Part shown: positions 26,380-35,090 of the stretch, one piece after another | Position numbering within the stretch: the first letter of the stretch is position 1 | Layout of the letters: each line of letters starts with the position of its first letter | Position numbers and translations under genes: made by a program | Assembly: GCF_001421785.1 (NCBI RefSeq) | Contig: NZ_LMLB01000001.1 | Span: forward strand, 946,523-1,010,522 | DNA from: Sphingomonas sp. Leaf33 | Lineage (GTDB): Bacteria > Pseudomonadota > Alphaproteobacteria > Sphingomonadales > Sphingomonadaceae | Direction: 5' to 3' | Length of the DNA: 64,000 bases | The notes under the pieces: model-generated | What the model saw: only the letters and a program-made list of their open reading frames with translations | Database searches by the model: none | Told to the model about the DNA's origin: nothing

Positions 26380-27036
26380 CTACTTGATCTCGCGCAATGT
26401 GTTCGCGCGGGCGAAGACGGCAGCAAACATCTCGGGTGTCAGCCGGCCGGTGTTCTGGTTGTAGCGCGAGCAGTGATAGCTATCGATCAGGATGCGCCCG
26501 TCGGGCATCCGGTGTTCGGCAAGATGGCCGAAGCGGCACTTGGGCAGCTTGCCGCCCATCGCCTTCACTGCCGACTGATGCGCGATCTGGCCGAGCGCCA
26601 CGACGATGCGCGCGTTCGGCAGCGCGGCGAGTTGCGCATCGAGGAACGGGCGGCAGGTGCGGACTTCCTCGGGCGTCGGCTTGTTCTCGGGCGGCAGGCA
26701 TTTGACCGCGTTGAGGATGATCGCGCCGGTCAGCCGCAGCCCGTCGTCGGCGCGCGCGTCGTACACGCCGTCCGTCAGGCCGTGGTCGGCGAGCGTGCCG
26801 AACAGCAGCGGCCCGGCGCCGTCGCCGGTGAACGGGCGCCCGGTGCGGTGTGCGCCCTGCTTGCCCGGCGCCAGGCCGACGATCGCAAGCCACGCATCCC
26901 GGTCGCCGAATGCGGGGACCGGCGCGTTCCACCAGTCGGGATGCTCGGACCGCACCGTTTCGCGAAACGCGGCGAGGCGCGGGCAGAGCGTGCAGTCGCG
27001 GGGCGGTTCGGTGGCGGCGAGGGGTGCATCGGGCAT
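26380..27036 (-). CDS. Family 5 uracil-DNA glycosylase (UDGb type)
   Basis: This enzyme excises uracil and other deaminated bases from DNA. The 218 residues contain four Cys (15, 18, 113, 128) placed as in the 4Fe-4S glycosylases. Motif A is GLAPGKQGAHRTGRPFTGD, lacking the Asp/Asn of other families as expected for family 5. Motif B is HCSRYNQNTGRLT at residue 188, where the usual HPSRYNQNTG has Cys instead of Pro. It is divergent from folK with only 22 bases between the starts. Confidence 0.9.
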   Translation of the reverse strand: MPDAPLAATEPPRDCTLCPRLAAFRETVRSEHPDWWNAPVPAFGDRDAWLAIVGLAPGKQGAHRTGRPFTGDGAGPLLFGTLADHGLTDGVYDARADDGLRLTGAIILNAVKCLPPENKPTPEEVRTCRPFLDAQLAALPNARIVVALGQIAHQSAVKAMGGKLPKCRFGHLAEHRMPDGRILIDSYHCSRYNQNTGRLTPEMFAAVFARANTLREIK

Positions 27037-27058
27037 GACGCTCGGGTAGGCGGAGGCG

Positions 27059-27556
27059 ATGGCGACGACAAGCTATGCGATTGCGGTCGGCAGCAACCGG
27101 TGTGGACGACACGGCGCGCCCGCGGTCGAGGTCCGCGCGGCGCTGGCTCTGCTCGGCGGACACGCTGCGCCGGTGATGACCAGCGCGCCGGTCGGACCGT
27201 CGCTCCGCCGCTATGCCAATACGGTCGCCATTCTCGACAGCGACCTGACGCCGCCGGAGATGCTCGCGTGGCTGAAGCGTATCGAGCGATCGTTCGGCCG
27301 CCGCCGCGGACGGCGTTGGGGCGCGCGCGTGATCGATCTCGACATCATATTGTGGTCTGGCGGGGCGTGGAGCGGTCGTGACCTGACGATACCGCATCCA
27401 CACTTTCGCGAGCGCGACTTCGTCCTCACGCCGCTCGCCGCAATCGCGCCCGACTGGCGCGATCCGGTGAGCGGATTGACCGTCCGGCAACTCCGTGCCC
27501 GGTTGACCGTTCGTCGTCCGGCCCCTAGTCGGGCGATCCGTGGTTGGGGTCCGTAG
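27059..27556 (+). CDS. folK: 2-amino-4-hydroxy-6-hydroxymethyldihydropteridine pyrophosphokinase
   Basis: HPPK transfers pyrophosphate from ATP to the pterin precursor in folate synthesis. The 165-residue protein shows AIAVGSNRCG, the RRYANTVAIL block, and the signature RRGRRWGARVIDLDIILW with the metal-binding DLD. HPHFRERDFVLTPL follows. GGAGG lies three bases before the ATG. The last three codons (Gly-Pro-stop) lie inside the tRNA-Lys gene: the reading frame runs 10 bases into it, so the tRNA is probably matured from, or transcribed across, the folK message. An amidohydrolase and pabBC follow on the other strand. Confidence 0.94.
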   Translation: MATTSYAIAVGSNRCGRHGAPAVEVRAALALLGGHAAPVMTSAPVGPSLRRYANTVAILDSDLTPPEMLAWLKRIERSFGRRRGRRWGARVIDLDIILWSGGAWSGRDLTIPHPHFRERDFVLTPLAAIAPDWRDPVSGLTVRQLRARLTVRRPAPSRAIRGWGP

Positions 27557-27622
27557 CTCAGTCGGTAGAGCAAGCGACTTTTAATCGAGAGGTCCCGGGT
27601 TCGAGCCCCGGCGGACCCACCA
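27547..27622 (+). tRNA. tRNA-Lys (anticodon TTT)
   Basis: The 76-nt cloverleaf has acceptor GGGTCCG/CGGACCC, D arm GCTC/GAGC, T arm CCGGG-TTCGAGC-CCCGG, discriminator A and an encoded CCA. The anticodon loop CTTTTAA reads Lys. The anticodon stem AGCGA/TCGAG makes only three Watson-Crick pairs; 27-43 (A.G) and 28-42 (G.A) mismatch. Its first ten bases are also the end of folK. Confidence 0.93.
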
Positions 27623-27627
27623 CGACT

Positions 27628-29103
27628 CTACTCCGGCATGATGCCCGCCGCCATCGGCTTGCGATAGTCGAGTGCCGGCTTGCGGTTGCCCAGCATCGCC
27701 TCGTACCGGAACGTCGGCCCGCGCGCCTTCAGCAGTTCGGCCTTTGCCGCCGCCAGCGTGTCGGGCGATCGGAACAGGTCGGCGGCGGTCAGCGCCAGCG
27801 TCTTGGCCGCCACCACGCCGCCCTTCGCGCCGATCGACATGCCCGACGCAGCGACCGCCTGCCAGCTGTGTGCCGGCGTGCCGGGCACCCAGGTCGCGGT
27901 GCTGAGCCCGATGGTCGGCGACACCCAGCTGATGTCGGACACGTCGGTCGACCCGCCGCCGTCGCCGCCGCGCTCCAGCGGCAGGACACGGGCCGCACTG
28001 TCGATCGGGCGCTTCACTTCGAGCGAGGATTGCAGCTGCGTCGCCCACGCGGTTTCCTGCGTGGTGTAGGCGACGCCGCCGACCGCGGTCAGGTTGCGGT
28101 CCATGACCCTGGCCAGCGTCTCGTTCGCCAGCATCGAATAGACGCCGCCGGTGATCTCGTGCGTGACGCTGGTTTCGGTCGCCAGCGCCGCACCTTCGGA
28201 CGCCTTCGCCACGCGCGTCCACACCGACTTGACCAGCGCCGGATCGACATCGCGGACGTAGTAATAGCTCTCGGCGAAGTCGGGGACGACGTTGGGCGCG
28301 TCGCCGCCGTTGGTCACGACATAATGGATGCGCACGCTGGAGGGCACATGCTCGCGCATCATGTTGACCGCGACGTTCATCACCTCGATCCCGTCGAGCG
28401 CGGAGCGTCCGCGCTCGGGCGAGGCGGAAGCGTGGGCGGACAGGCCCTTGAACCGGAACTTGCCCGAGATGTTGGCGCGGCTGGGGCCGACCGACACGAC
28501 GTTGGCGCTGCCCGGATGCCAGTGGAGCGTCGCCGACACGTCGTCGAACAGCCCCGCGCGGACCATGTAGACCTTGCCCGAACCGCCTTCCTCGGCCGGC
28601 GTGCCGTAGACGCGCAGTTCGCCCGGCACCTTGTTGGCGATCATCCAGTCCCGGATCGCCAGCGCCGCGGTGATGCTCGCCGCGCCGAACAGATTGTGCC
28701 CGCACGCATGGCCCGCGGCCTTGCCGGCGATCTGATTGCGCGTCGGGTCGGTGGTCTGCGCGGTGCCGGGCAGCGCGTCATATTCGGCGAGGATCGCGAT
28801 CACTGGGCCGGCGCCGTTCCGGAAACTGGCGACGAAGGCGGTCGGGATGTCGGCGACGCCGGGCGTTACCGTGAAGCCGCCCCTGGTCAGCTGCGACTGG
28901 AGCAGCGCACTGCTCTTGGCCTCCTGATAGCCGACTTCGGAGAAGTCCCAGATCGTCCTGGCGGTGCTGGCAAGCGTCGCGGCGCGGGCATCGACATCGG
29001 CCAGGATCGCGGCGCGCTGCGGATCGGGCAGCGCTTGGGCATGGGCCAGGGCGGGAGCGGCGAGGGCGATGGCGGCGAGCAGCAGGCGGGTCATGGGCGT
29101 CAC
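27628..29103 (-). CDS. Secreted M20 family amidohydrolase, AbgB-like
   Basis: This 491-residue metallo-amidohydrolase has an N-terminal signal peptide (LLLAAIALAAPALAHA). The metal-site motifs of M20D enzymes are present: AEYDALPGTAQ, GHACGHNLFGAA and GTPAEEGGSGK, with the dimerisation-domain HASASPERGRSALD. It resembles AbgB, the p-aminobenzoyl-glutamate hydrolase subunit, more than peptide hydrolases. Its ATG overlaps the pabBC stop by 4 bases (ATGA), so it is translated with the aminodeoxychorismate synthase/lyase. A role in p-aminobenzoate or folate salvage is therefore attractive, but this is inference. Confidence 0.85.
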   Translation of the reverse strand: MTPMTRLLLAAIALAAPALAHAQALPDPQRAAILADVDARAATLASTARTIWDFSEVGYQEAKSSALLQSQLTRGGFTVTPGVADIPTAFVASFRNGAGPVIAILAEYDALPGTAQTTDPTRNQIAGKAAGHACGHNLFGAASITAALAIRDWMIANKVPGELRVYGTPAEEGGSGKVYMVRAGLFDDVSATLHWHPGSANVVSVGPSRANISGKFRFKGLSAHASASPERGRSALDGIEVMNVAVNMMREHVPSSVRIHYVVTNGGDAPNVVPDFAESYYYVRDVDPALVKSVWTRVAKASEGAALATETSVTHEITGGVYSMLANETLARVMDRNLTAVGGVAYTTQETAWATQLQSSLEVKRPIDSAARVLPLERGGDGGGSTDVSDISWVSPTIGLSTATWVPGTPAHSWQAVAASGMSIGAKGGVVAAKTLALTAADLFRSPDTLAAAKAELLKARGPTFRYEAMLGNRKPALDYRKPMAAGIMPE

Positions 29104-30923
29104 GCTATAGCATCGAGCCCGACCGGCACAGCGGCAATCAGGCCGCGTAGCGCGTTGCCGATCAGAAATCCGTCGGCCAGATCGTCGGGCCGCAGATCGG
29201 CCTCGATCGCACGGCCGTCCTCGATCAGGCGGCGACGCAGGATGCCCGGCAGCAGGCCGCGCGTCGCGGGCGGAGTCAGCAGGCGCCCGTCGCGTTCGAC
29301 GAACAGCGATGTGAAACTGCCTTCGGTCAGGTAGCCTGCGGGGTCGACGAACACGACCTCGAACGTGCCGGCCGCGCTACGGGCGGTGTCGTAGAAGCCG
29401 CGATCGCTGGTCTTGTGGCGCAGGCGGAAGTCGCACGTATCGACCGGCAGCGGGACGATAGCGACCGGCACCGGTTCGGCGTGCGTGTCGGGCAGGGGAG
29501 CGACCTGGACCGCGACCGTCCCATCGCTGGCGAGCGCCAAGCGCACGCGCACAGGTTGCTCCAGACCGGCGACGGCGCCGTCCAACTGCGTGGTCAAATC
29601 GGCGGGCACCTCGAAACCCAGCGTCGCGGACGATGCGGCGAGGCGCGCCAGATGCAGGTCACGATCGACGATGCCATGGCCGGGCACAGCCTTCATCGTC
29701 TCGATCAGGTCGAACCGGTGGTCAGTGTGCGTCACGAACCGCGCCTTCAACAGGCACTCGCGCCATTCGGCGTCAGCCGTGCTGTCGGCGACCACCGCCG
29801 AACCCAGTCCTAGCGTCGCGGTCCGCCCAGGCGTCTCGGCGGCCGGCATCGTCAGCGTGCGGATGGCGACGTTGAACGCGGAATCGTCGTTCGGGCCGAT
29901 CCAGCCGATCGATCCGGTGTAGAGCCCGCGGGCGTCCGGTTCGACCATGCGGATGACCTCCATCGCGCGGATCTTGGGCGCGCCGGTGATCGATCCGCAC
30001 GGGAACAGCGCGCGCAGGGTCGTGACCGCATCGGCGTCGGGCAGGCTGTCGGCGACGACGGTCGAGGTCAGTGTGTGGAGCGTGGGGTAGGTTTCGACCG
30101 TGAACAGGTCGGGCACGCGGACGCTGCCCGGCACCGCCACGCGCGACAGGTCGTTTCGCAGCAGATCGACGATCATCAGGTTCTCGGCGCGCTCCTTGGG
30201 ATCAGCGGCGAGGGAAGCGGCCGACGCTGCATCCGCGGCCGGATCGGCGGCGCGCGGGGCAGTGCCCTTCATCGGCCGTGCGGTGATGCGGCCGCCTTCG
30301 CGGGTGAAGAACAGCTCGGGCGAGGCGGAGAGAATCCAGTGGTCGCCGGTATGGATGACGCCGCCCCAGCCCGCCGAGCTGCTGCCGCGCAGCCGGGCGT
30401 AGAGCGCCAGCGGATCGCCCGCCACCGTGACATCGGCGCGAAAACTGAGGTTCGCCTGATAGATGTCGCCGGCGCGGATGAATTCGGCGACCCGCTCGAA
30501 CGCCTCGGCATAGTCCGCGGACGTCACCCGCGGCACGACCGGCCCCGCCCAGGCGCCGCGCGGATCGGGCAGGGCGGCGGCCAGCGTTTCGGATGCGATC
30601 CGCTCGACCCGGTCGAACACGCCGAACCACAGCGCGGGCGGGTCCGTCGCGGCACGCCCGCGGGCCAGCGCACGCAGACGCGGCTCCAGCCCCAGCCCGG
30701 CTTCGTACCCAAGGAAGCCCGCGAGTTGGCGTCCGTCGCGCACCGCCACGCGCACCCGCGCCAGCGCGTCGTCGATCGTGTCGCTATCGTCCGTCCGGAT
30801 GATCGCGACCGGATCGCGGAACAGTCGCGCCGGCGCACCGCCCGGTCGACAGTCGTCCAGCAGCACGAACGGCGATCCGTCGCGCAGGGCCGCTACCAAC
30901 TCGGTCGTGTCGGTCTTCGTCAT
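29100..30923 (-). CDS. pabB: Aminodeoxychorismate synthase component I fused to aminodeoxychorismate lyase (PabB-PabC)
   Basis: This 607-residue fusion makes p-aminobenzoate from chorismate. Residues about 100-400 are the chorismate-binding domain, with AGDIYQANLSFR, RPMKGTAPR (nucleophilic Lys219, the mark that separates PabB from TrpE) and FPCGSITGAPKIRAME. Residues about 405-607 are a PabC-type PLP lyase with the PLP lysine in RHKTSDRGFY (Lys504) and a TEGSFTSLFVE loop. A separate glutamine amidotransferase (PabA) would be needed for glutamine use and is not in the window. It overlaps the AbgB-like gene by 4 bases and follows rsh by 17 bases. Confidence 0.94.
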   Translation of the reverse strand: MTKTDTTELVAALRDGSPFVLLDDCRPGGAPARLFRDPVAIIRTDDSDTIDDALARVRVAVRDGRQLAGFLGYEAGLGLEPRLRALARGRAATDPPALWFGVFDRVERIASETLAAALPDPRGAWAGPVVPRVTSADYAEAFERVAEFIRAGDIYQANLSFRADVTVAGDPLALYARLRGSSSAGWGGVIHTGDHWILSASPELFFTREGGRITARPMKGTAPRAADPAADAASAASLAADPKERAENLMIVDLLRNDLSRVAVPGSVRVPDLFTVETYPTLHTLTSTVVADSLPDADAVTTLRALFPCGSITGAPKIRAMEVIRMVEPDARGLYTGSIGWIGPNDDSAFNVAIRTLTMPAAETPGRTATLGLGSAVVADSTADAEWRECLLKARFVTHTDHRFDLIETMKAVPGHGIVDRDLHLARLAASSATLGFEVPADLTTQLDGAVAGLEQPVRVRLALASDGTVAVQVAPLPDTHAEPVPVAIVPLPVDTCDFRLRHKTSDRGFYDTARSAAGTFEVVFVDPAGYLTEGSFTSLFVERDGRLLTPPATRGLLPGILRRRLIEDGRAIEADLRPDDLADGFLIGNALRGLIAAVPVGLDAIA

Positions 30924-30940
30924 GCCCGACCGAAGGCGTG

Positions 30941-33046
30941 TCAGGCGCGCTGCGCGTCGCTGACCGCGTCGGCGGCGCGCAGGGCCGCCAGCAGCCGAGT
31001 CAGATGCGCCGCGTTGCGGACCTCGACCTCGATCGCGTTGGTGTGGAACGTCGTGTCGCGATCGTCCATGCGCAGGCCCAGGATGTTCGCCTTGTGCGCG
31101 CCGATGACGGTCGCCACCGCGCCCAGCGCGCCGGGTTCGTTCTTCAACGTAACGTTGATCCGGGCGATACCGCCCTCCGCCGTGTCACCCCAGGCCAGAT
31201 CGACCCAGTCTTCCACGTCGACGCCACCGTCCTCGCCGATCTGCGGGCAGGCGATGTCGTGGACGACGATACCTTCGCCTTCGCGCCGGATACCGACGAT
31301 GCGGTCGCCGGGGACCGGGCGGCAGCACTGCGCCAGGTCGAACGCCACCCCCGGCGTCAGCCCGGTGATGGTTATCGCGTGGCGCTGCGGCGGGGCCTTG
31401 TGCGCGTCCTCGCCGCCGGCCGATCCGGGCATCAGCGCTTCCATCACTTCGGCATCCGACAGCTTGCGCAGCGCGATCGCCTCCAGCAGCGCATCCATAT
31501 CGGTCAGCTTCAGGCGGCGGATCGCGGGCTTTATCGCATCGGCGCCGATCGCGACCGGCAGGCGCTGCACGATGTCGTCGTACAGCTTGCGCCCGAGCTC
31601 CAGTCGCTCGGCGCGTTCCTTGTGGCGCAGGTGGCGGCGGATCGCCGCGCGCGCCTTGCCGGTGACGGCGAAACTCATCCAGTTGGCCTGCGGCATCTGC
31701 CCCTTCGACCGCAGGATCTGCACGCTGTCGCCGTTTTGAATCTCGGTGCGCAGCGGCACGACCCGGCCGTTGATCTTCGCGCCCACCGCCTGGTCCCCCA
31801 GATCGGTGTGGACGCCGTAGGCGAAATCGATCGGCGTCGCGCCCTTGGGCAGCTGAATCAGCTCGCCCTTGGGGCTGAAGGCGAAGATGCGGTCGGCGTA
31901 CATCGCCATCCGCGTGTGTTCTAGCAGTTCCTCGGGGCTTTCGGCTGCCTCCAGGATTTCGACCAGGTCGCTGATCCACGGCACCTGCGTGTCGGGGCGC
32001 ACCGCGTCCTGCTTGTACGCCCAGTGCGCGGCGATGCCATATTCGGCCTGCGCGTGCATCGCCTGCGTGCGAATCTGGATTTCGATGCGCGTATTCTCGC
32101 CGATGAACACCGATGTGTGGAGCGAGCGATAGCCGTTGCGCTTGGGCGTCGAGATGTAATCCTTGAACCGCCCCGGCACCATCGGCCATTTGCGGTGGAT
32201 GACGCCAAGTGCCCGGTAGCATTCCTCCTCGGTCGCGACGATCGCGCGGAAGGCCATGACGTCGGAGAGCTGTTCCAGGCTGACGTGGCGTTCCGACATC
32301 TTGCGCCAGATCGAATAGGGATGTTTCTGGCGCCCGCCGACATCGGCCTCGATCCCGGCGCGCTTCAGCAGCGTGTGCACGGTTTCGCCGATCTTCTCGA
32401 TCCGGTGGCCTTCCTCGGCCAGTGCCGCCAGCCGCTTGACGATCGACTGGTACGCCTCGGGCTCGAGTTCGCGGAAGGCGAGCGTCTGCATCTCCTTCAT
32501 GAACTCGTACATGCCGATCCGCTCCGCGAGCGGTGCGTAGATGTCCATCGTCTCCTTGGCGATGCGCCGGCGCTTCTCGGGCTTCGATATGAAGTGCAGC
32601 GTGCGCATGTTGTGCAGGCGATCGGCCAGCTTCACCAGCAGCACGCGGATGTCGTCGGACATCGCCAGCAGGAACTTGCGCAGGTTCTCCGCCGCGCGCT
32701 GCGTATCGGTCTGCGCCTCGATCTTGCTGAGCTTGGTCACCCCGTCGACCATGCGCGCGACGTTGGCGCCGAACAGCCGCTCGATCTCCTGCGGGGTCGC
32801 GACCGTATCCTCCACCGTGTCGTGGAGGATGGCGGTGGTGATCGTCTCGTCATCGAGATGCAGGTCGGTCAGGATGCCCGCGACCTCGATCGGGTGGCTG
32901 AAATACGGGTCGCCGCTGGCGCGCTTCTGCGTCCCGTGCGCCTTCACGGAAAACACATAGGCGCGGTTCAGCATGGCCTCATCGGCCTGCGGATCGTAGC
33001 TCAGGACCCGATCGACGAGTTCATATTGGCGCAGCACGTCGCTCAA
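30941..33046 (-). CDS. rsh: Bifunctional (p)ppGpp synthetase/hydrolase (RelA/SpoT homologue)
   Basis: This enzyme both makes and degrades the stringent-response alarmone. The 701 residues have the full Rsh layout. The hydrolase HD domain has HPIEVAGIL and ILHDTVEDT intact, and the synthetase domain has NGYRSLHTSVF. A TGS domain follows (FAFSPKGELIQLPKGATPIDFAYGVH), then a C-terminal ACT domain (KNEPGALGAVATVIGAHKAN). Alphaproteobacteria usually carry this single long enzyme. It heads the rsh-pabBC-amidohydrolase run, so starvation control and folate genes may be co-transcribed. Confidence 0.95.
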   Translation of the reverse strand: MSDVLRQYELVDRVLSYDPQADEAMLNRAYVFSVKAHGTQKRASGDPYFSHPIEVAGILTDLHLDDETITTAILHDTVEDTVATPQEIERLFGANVARMVDGVTKLSKIEAQTDTQRAAENLRKFLLAMSDDIRVLLVKLADRLHNMRTLHFISKPEKRRRIAKETMDIYAPLAERIGMYEFMKEMQTLAFRELEPEAYQSIVKRLAALAEEGHRIEKIGETVHTLLKRAGIEADVGGRQKHPYSIWRKMSERHVSLEQLSDVMAFRAIVATEEECYRALGVIHRKWPMVPGRFKDYISTPKRNGYRSLHTSVFIGENTRIEIQIRTQAMHAQAEYGIAAHWAYKQDAVRPDTQVPWISDLVEILEAAESPEELLEHTRMAMYADRIFAFSPKGELIQLPKGATPIDFAYGVHTDLGDQAVGAKINGRVVPLRTEIQNGDSVQILRSKGQMPQANWMSFAVTGKARAAIRRHLRHKERAERLELGRKLYDDIVQRLPVAIGADAIKPAIRRLKLTDMDALLEAIALRKLSDAEVMEALMPGSAGGEDAHKAPPQRHAITITGLTPGVAFDLAQCCRPVPGDRIVGIRREGEGIVVHDIACPQIGEDGGVDVEDWVDLAWGDTAEGGIARINVTLKNEPGALGAVATVIGAHKANILGLRMDDRDTTFHTNAIEVEVRNAAHLTRLLAALRAADAVSDAQRA

Positions 33047-33086
33047 GATGGGGCGTGCCGGCGCTGCATTGCAACGCTTTTATGCG

Positions 33087-33389
33087 TCAGCGGGCGCGCG
33101 CGTTGCATTTGGCGAGCGCCTCGTCGCCGAACGCGGTGCCGCCGGCCGAAAAGCTGGCGAGCGCACCGACGCGCTGGACGACCAGTTCGCACAGGACCGC
33201 ATCGCGTTCCCCGGCCCGTGCGGCGGTGCAGGTGCCATCGACGCACTTCCACATGGTCGATCGGGTCACGACGCTCGACTTTGCGAACGCGGCTTTGGGC
33301 GTCGCGCTGTAGTAATTGGCTTGGGCCAGCGCGGGGGCGGCGGACGTCAGCGTGACAAGGGCGGCAGCGATTCCGGCGACGATCTTCAT
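33087..33389 (-). CDS. CC_3452 family secreted protein
   Basis: The 100-residue product has a signal peptide (GIAAALVTLTSAAPALAQA). A mature domain contains YYSATPKA, VVTRSTMWKC-(5)-C and, near the C-terminus, an ALAKCNAR ending. These are features of the CC_3452 family found in Caulobacter and sphingomonads. Four Cys could form two disulfides. The role is unknown. I chose ATG 33389 (MKIVAG) over one 11 codons upstream because it gives a normal signal peptide. It is divergent from the HxlR gene. Confidence 0.8.
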   Translation of the reverse strand: MKIVAGIAAALVTLTSAAPALAQANYYSATPKAAFAKSSVVTRSTMWKCVDGTCTAARAGERDAVLCELVVQRVGALASFSAGGTAFGDEALAKCNARAR

Positions 33390-33525
33390 CGAACAAACAT
33401 CCTTGTGCGTGGGGTTTCGCACCGCGCCTAGCGAACAGATATGTAAGTTGCAATCAGAAACCTATGCTGTCACGCAGCACGATATTTGTTTCGAGTTTCC
33501 GCTACTTTACGGATAGGGTCCGCCG

Positions 33526-34023
33526 ATGGTGTCGAAAGTGCGAGAGCCGCTGCGGGAACTGGCGGCGACGTGCAGCCTGCCCGCCGCGCTGGAGGCGATG
33601 GGCGAACGCTGGGCGTTCCTGATCCTGCGCGCGGCCTTCAACGGCTATCATCACTTCGAGGAATTCCAGTCCGAACTGGGCATCGCGCGCAACATCCTGG
33701 CCAACCGGCTGGCGCGCTTCGTCGACCACGGCATTCTGGAACGTCGCGCGATGGCCGACGATCGCCGCAAGATCGAATATCGCCTGACGGACAAGGGGCA
33801 CGCGCTGCTGCCCGCGATGGTCGCGCTCCGGCAATGGGGCGAGCGGTGGGAAACCGGCAAGCCCGCCGACCCCGTGCTGGTCGATGCCCGCGACGGGCAG
33901 CCGATCCGGGCTGTGCGGGTGCTGAGCCGTGATGGGCGGGAGCTGGAAAAGGACGACCTCAGGTGGGTGCTCCGCGAAGAGCTGGAGCGGGGCGGGGAGC
34001 GGGCGGCCGGCGATTTGCGTTAG
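33526..34023 (+). CDS. HxlR family transcriptional regulator
   Basis: The 165-residue product has a winged-helix HxlR domain at residues 14-105. The initial CSLPAALEAMGERWAFLILR and the recognition part GIARNILANRLARFVDHGILERR are typical, with RKIEYRLTDKG in the wing. A roughly 60-residue C-terminal extension is less conserved, and its last six or so residues (AAGDLR) are translated from a dispersed repeat (34001-34060). Its targets are unknown. The divergent CC_3452 gene and the downstream permease are candidates. Confidence 0.88.
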   Translation: MVSKVREPLRELAATCSLPAALEAMGERWAFLILRAAFNGYHHFEEFQSELGIARNILANRLARFVDHGILERRAMADDRRKIEYRLTDKGHALLPAMVALRQWGERWETGKPADPVLVDARDGQPIRAVRVLSRDGRELEKDDLRWVLREELERGGERAAGDLR

Positions 34024-34060
34024 CAAATCGTCGACTCGCCGCGGCGGGCGTCGGTGGCGG
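34001..34060. repeat. Dispersed repeat with GCGTTAGCAAA core, copy 1
   Basis: GGGCGGCCGGCGATTTGCGT continues into TAGCAAATCGTCGACTCGCC and closely matches 39621-39680. It begins inside the HxlR gene and supplies its stop codon. TTTGCGTTAGCAAA is itself a partial palindrome. Confidence 0.8.
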
Positions 34061-34073
34061 TACTAGCCAAATC

Positions 34074-34170
34074 CCGTTCGTGCTGCGCTTGGCGAAGCAC
34101 CGGTCTCTGTGCCGTAAACGCGCAGCGGGCGTGTCGCGGTACGGCCCTTCGACAGGCTCAGGGCGACCGG
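34074..34170. repeat. GAGCTTGTCGAAG-family inverted repeat, degenerate arm
   Basis: CCGTTCGTGCTGCGCTTGGC (then GAAGCACCG) at 34074 is paired with CCCTTCGACAGGCTCAGGGC ending at 34170. It fills most of the 173-base gap between the convergent HxlR and TSUP genes, which holds nothing else. Confidence 0.75.
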
Positions 34171-34196
34171 AATTGGAAAAGCGTTTTCGCGCCCCG

Positions 34197-34973
34197 TCAC
34201 AGCATCAACCGCACGCCGACGATCGCCAGCACCGTCGCCAGCACCGGCGCCAGCGCGCGATCGGACACGCGGGCGGCAACCAGGCTGCCGACGATGATCC
34301 CCGGCACCGACCCGATCAGCAGTGAGGCGAGCAGCATCAGGTCGACCGATCCCAGCATCCAGTGACCGATCCCGGCGATCAGCGTCAGCGGCACCGCATG
34401 CGCAATGTCGGACCCGACCAGCCGATTCACCGGCAAAGCGGGGTAGAGCAGCAGCAACGCCGTCATCCCCAGCGCGCCCGCCCCGACCGACGTCAGCGAC
34501 ACGAGCACGCCCAGCACCACGCCGACGATCGTCGTCACGATCGCGACGCGCCGCTCGCCCATCGGCGGGAACCGCGCGATCCACGCGGTGATCCGCCCGC
34601 GCAGCAGGGTTGCCAGCGCCGACAGCAATAGCGTGACGCCCAGCAGTACGCTGACGACATGGCCCGTATCGGCTTTTCCGACGCCTGCACGCTGCAGCAG
34701 GATCAACGTGACGATCGTCGCGGGCAGGCTGCCCGTCGCCAGCCGTCGGACCACTCGCCAGTCGACCGTCCCGCGCCACCCATGCACTGCGGTCCCGACC
34801 GTCTTGGTCGCCGCGGCATACAACAGGTCCGTCCCGACCGCGGTGACCGGGTGGAATCCGAAGGCGAGCACCAGCAGCGGCGTCATCAGCGATCCGCCGC
34901 CGACACCGGTCAGCCCGACGATCATGCCGACCACGATGCCGGCCAGCGAATAGAGCGGATCGATCGCGGTCAT
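34197..34973 (-). CDS. TSUP/TauE-SafE family membrane permease
   Basis: This 258-residue integral membrane protein has about eight hydrophobic segments. The N-terminal GLTGVGGGSLMTPLLVL and its internal copy SLTSVGAGALGMTALLLL are the duplicated TSUP motif. The family exports or imports sulfur-containing or other organic anions; the substrate here is unknown. It stands alone on the minus strand. The 117 bases upstream, towards the aminotransferase gene, contain a fragment of the GCGGGAACGACGG repeat and no gene. Confidence 0.88.
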   Translation of the reverse strand: MTAIDPLYSLAGIVVGMIVGLTGVGGGSLMTPLLVLAFGFHPVTAVGTDLLYAAATKTVGTAVHGWRGTVDWRVVRRLATGSLPATIVTLILLQRAGVGKADTGHVVSVLLGVTLLLSALATLLRGRITAWIARFPPMGERRVAIVTTIVGVVLGVLVSLTSVGAGALGMTALLLLYPALPVNRLVGSDIAHAVPLTLIAGIGHWMLGSVDLMLLASLLIGSVPGIIVGSLVAARVSDRALAPVLATVLAIVGVRLML

Positions 34974-35090
34974 GCGCGTCGGTGTGGCGCAGCGGTGGAT
35001 GGCGCGCCAGAGAGTTTTTGTTTGTGGAAGGGCGAGGTGTGGCGCTCCTCTCCTGCGCGGGAACGACGGCAGGGGGTAACGGCGTCCCGC

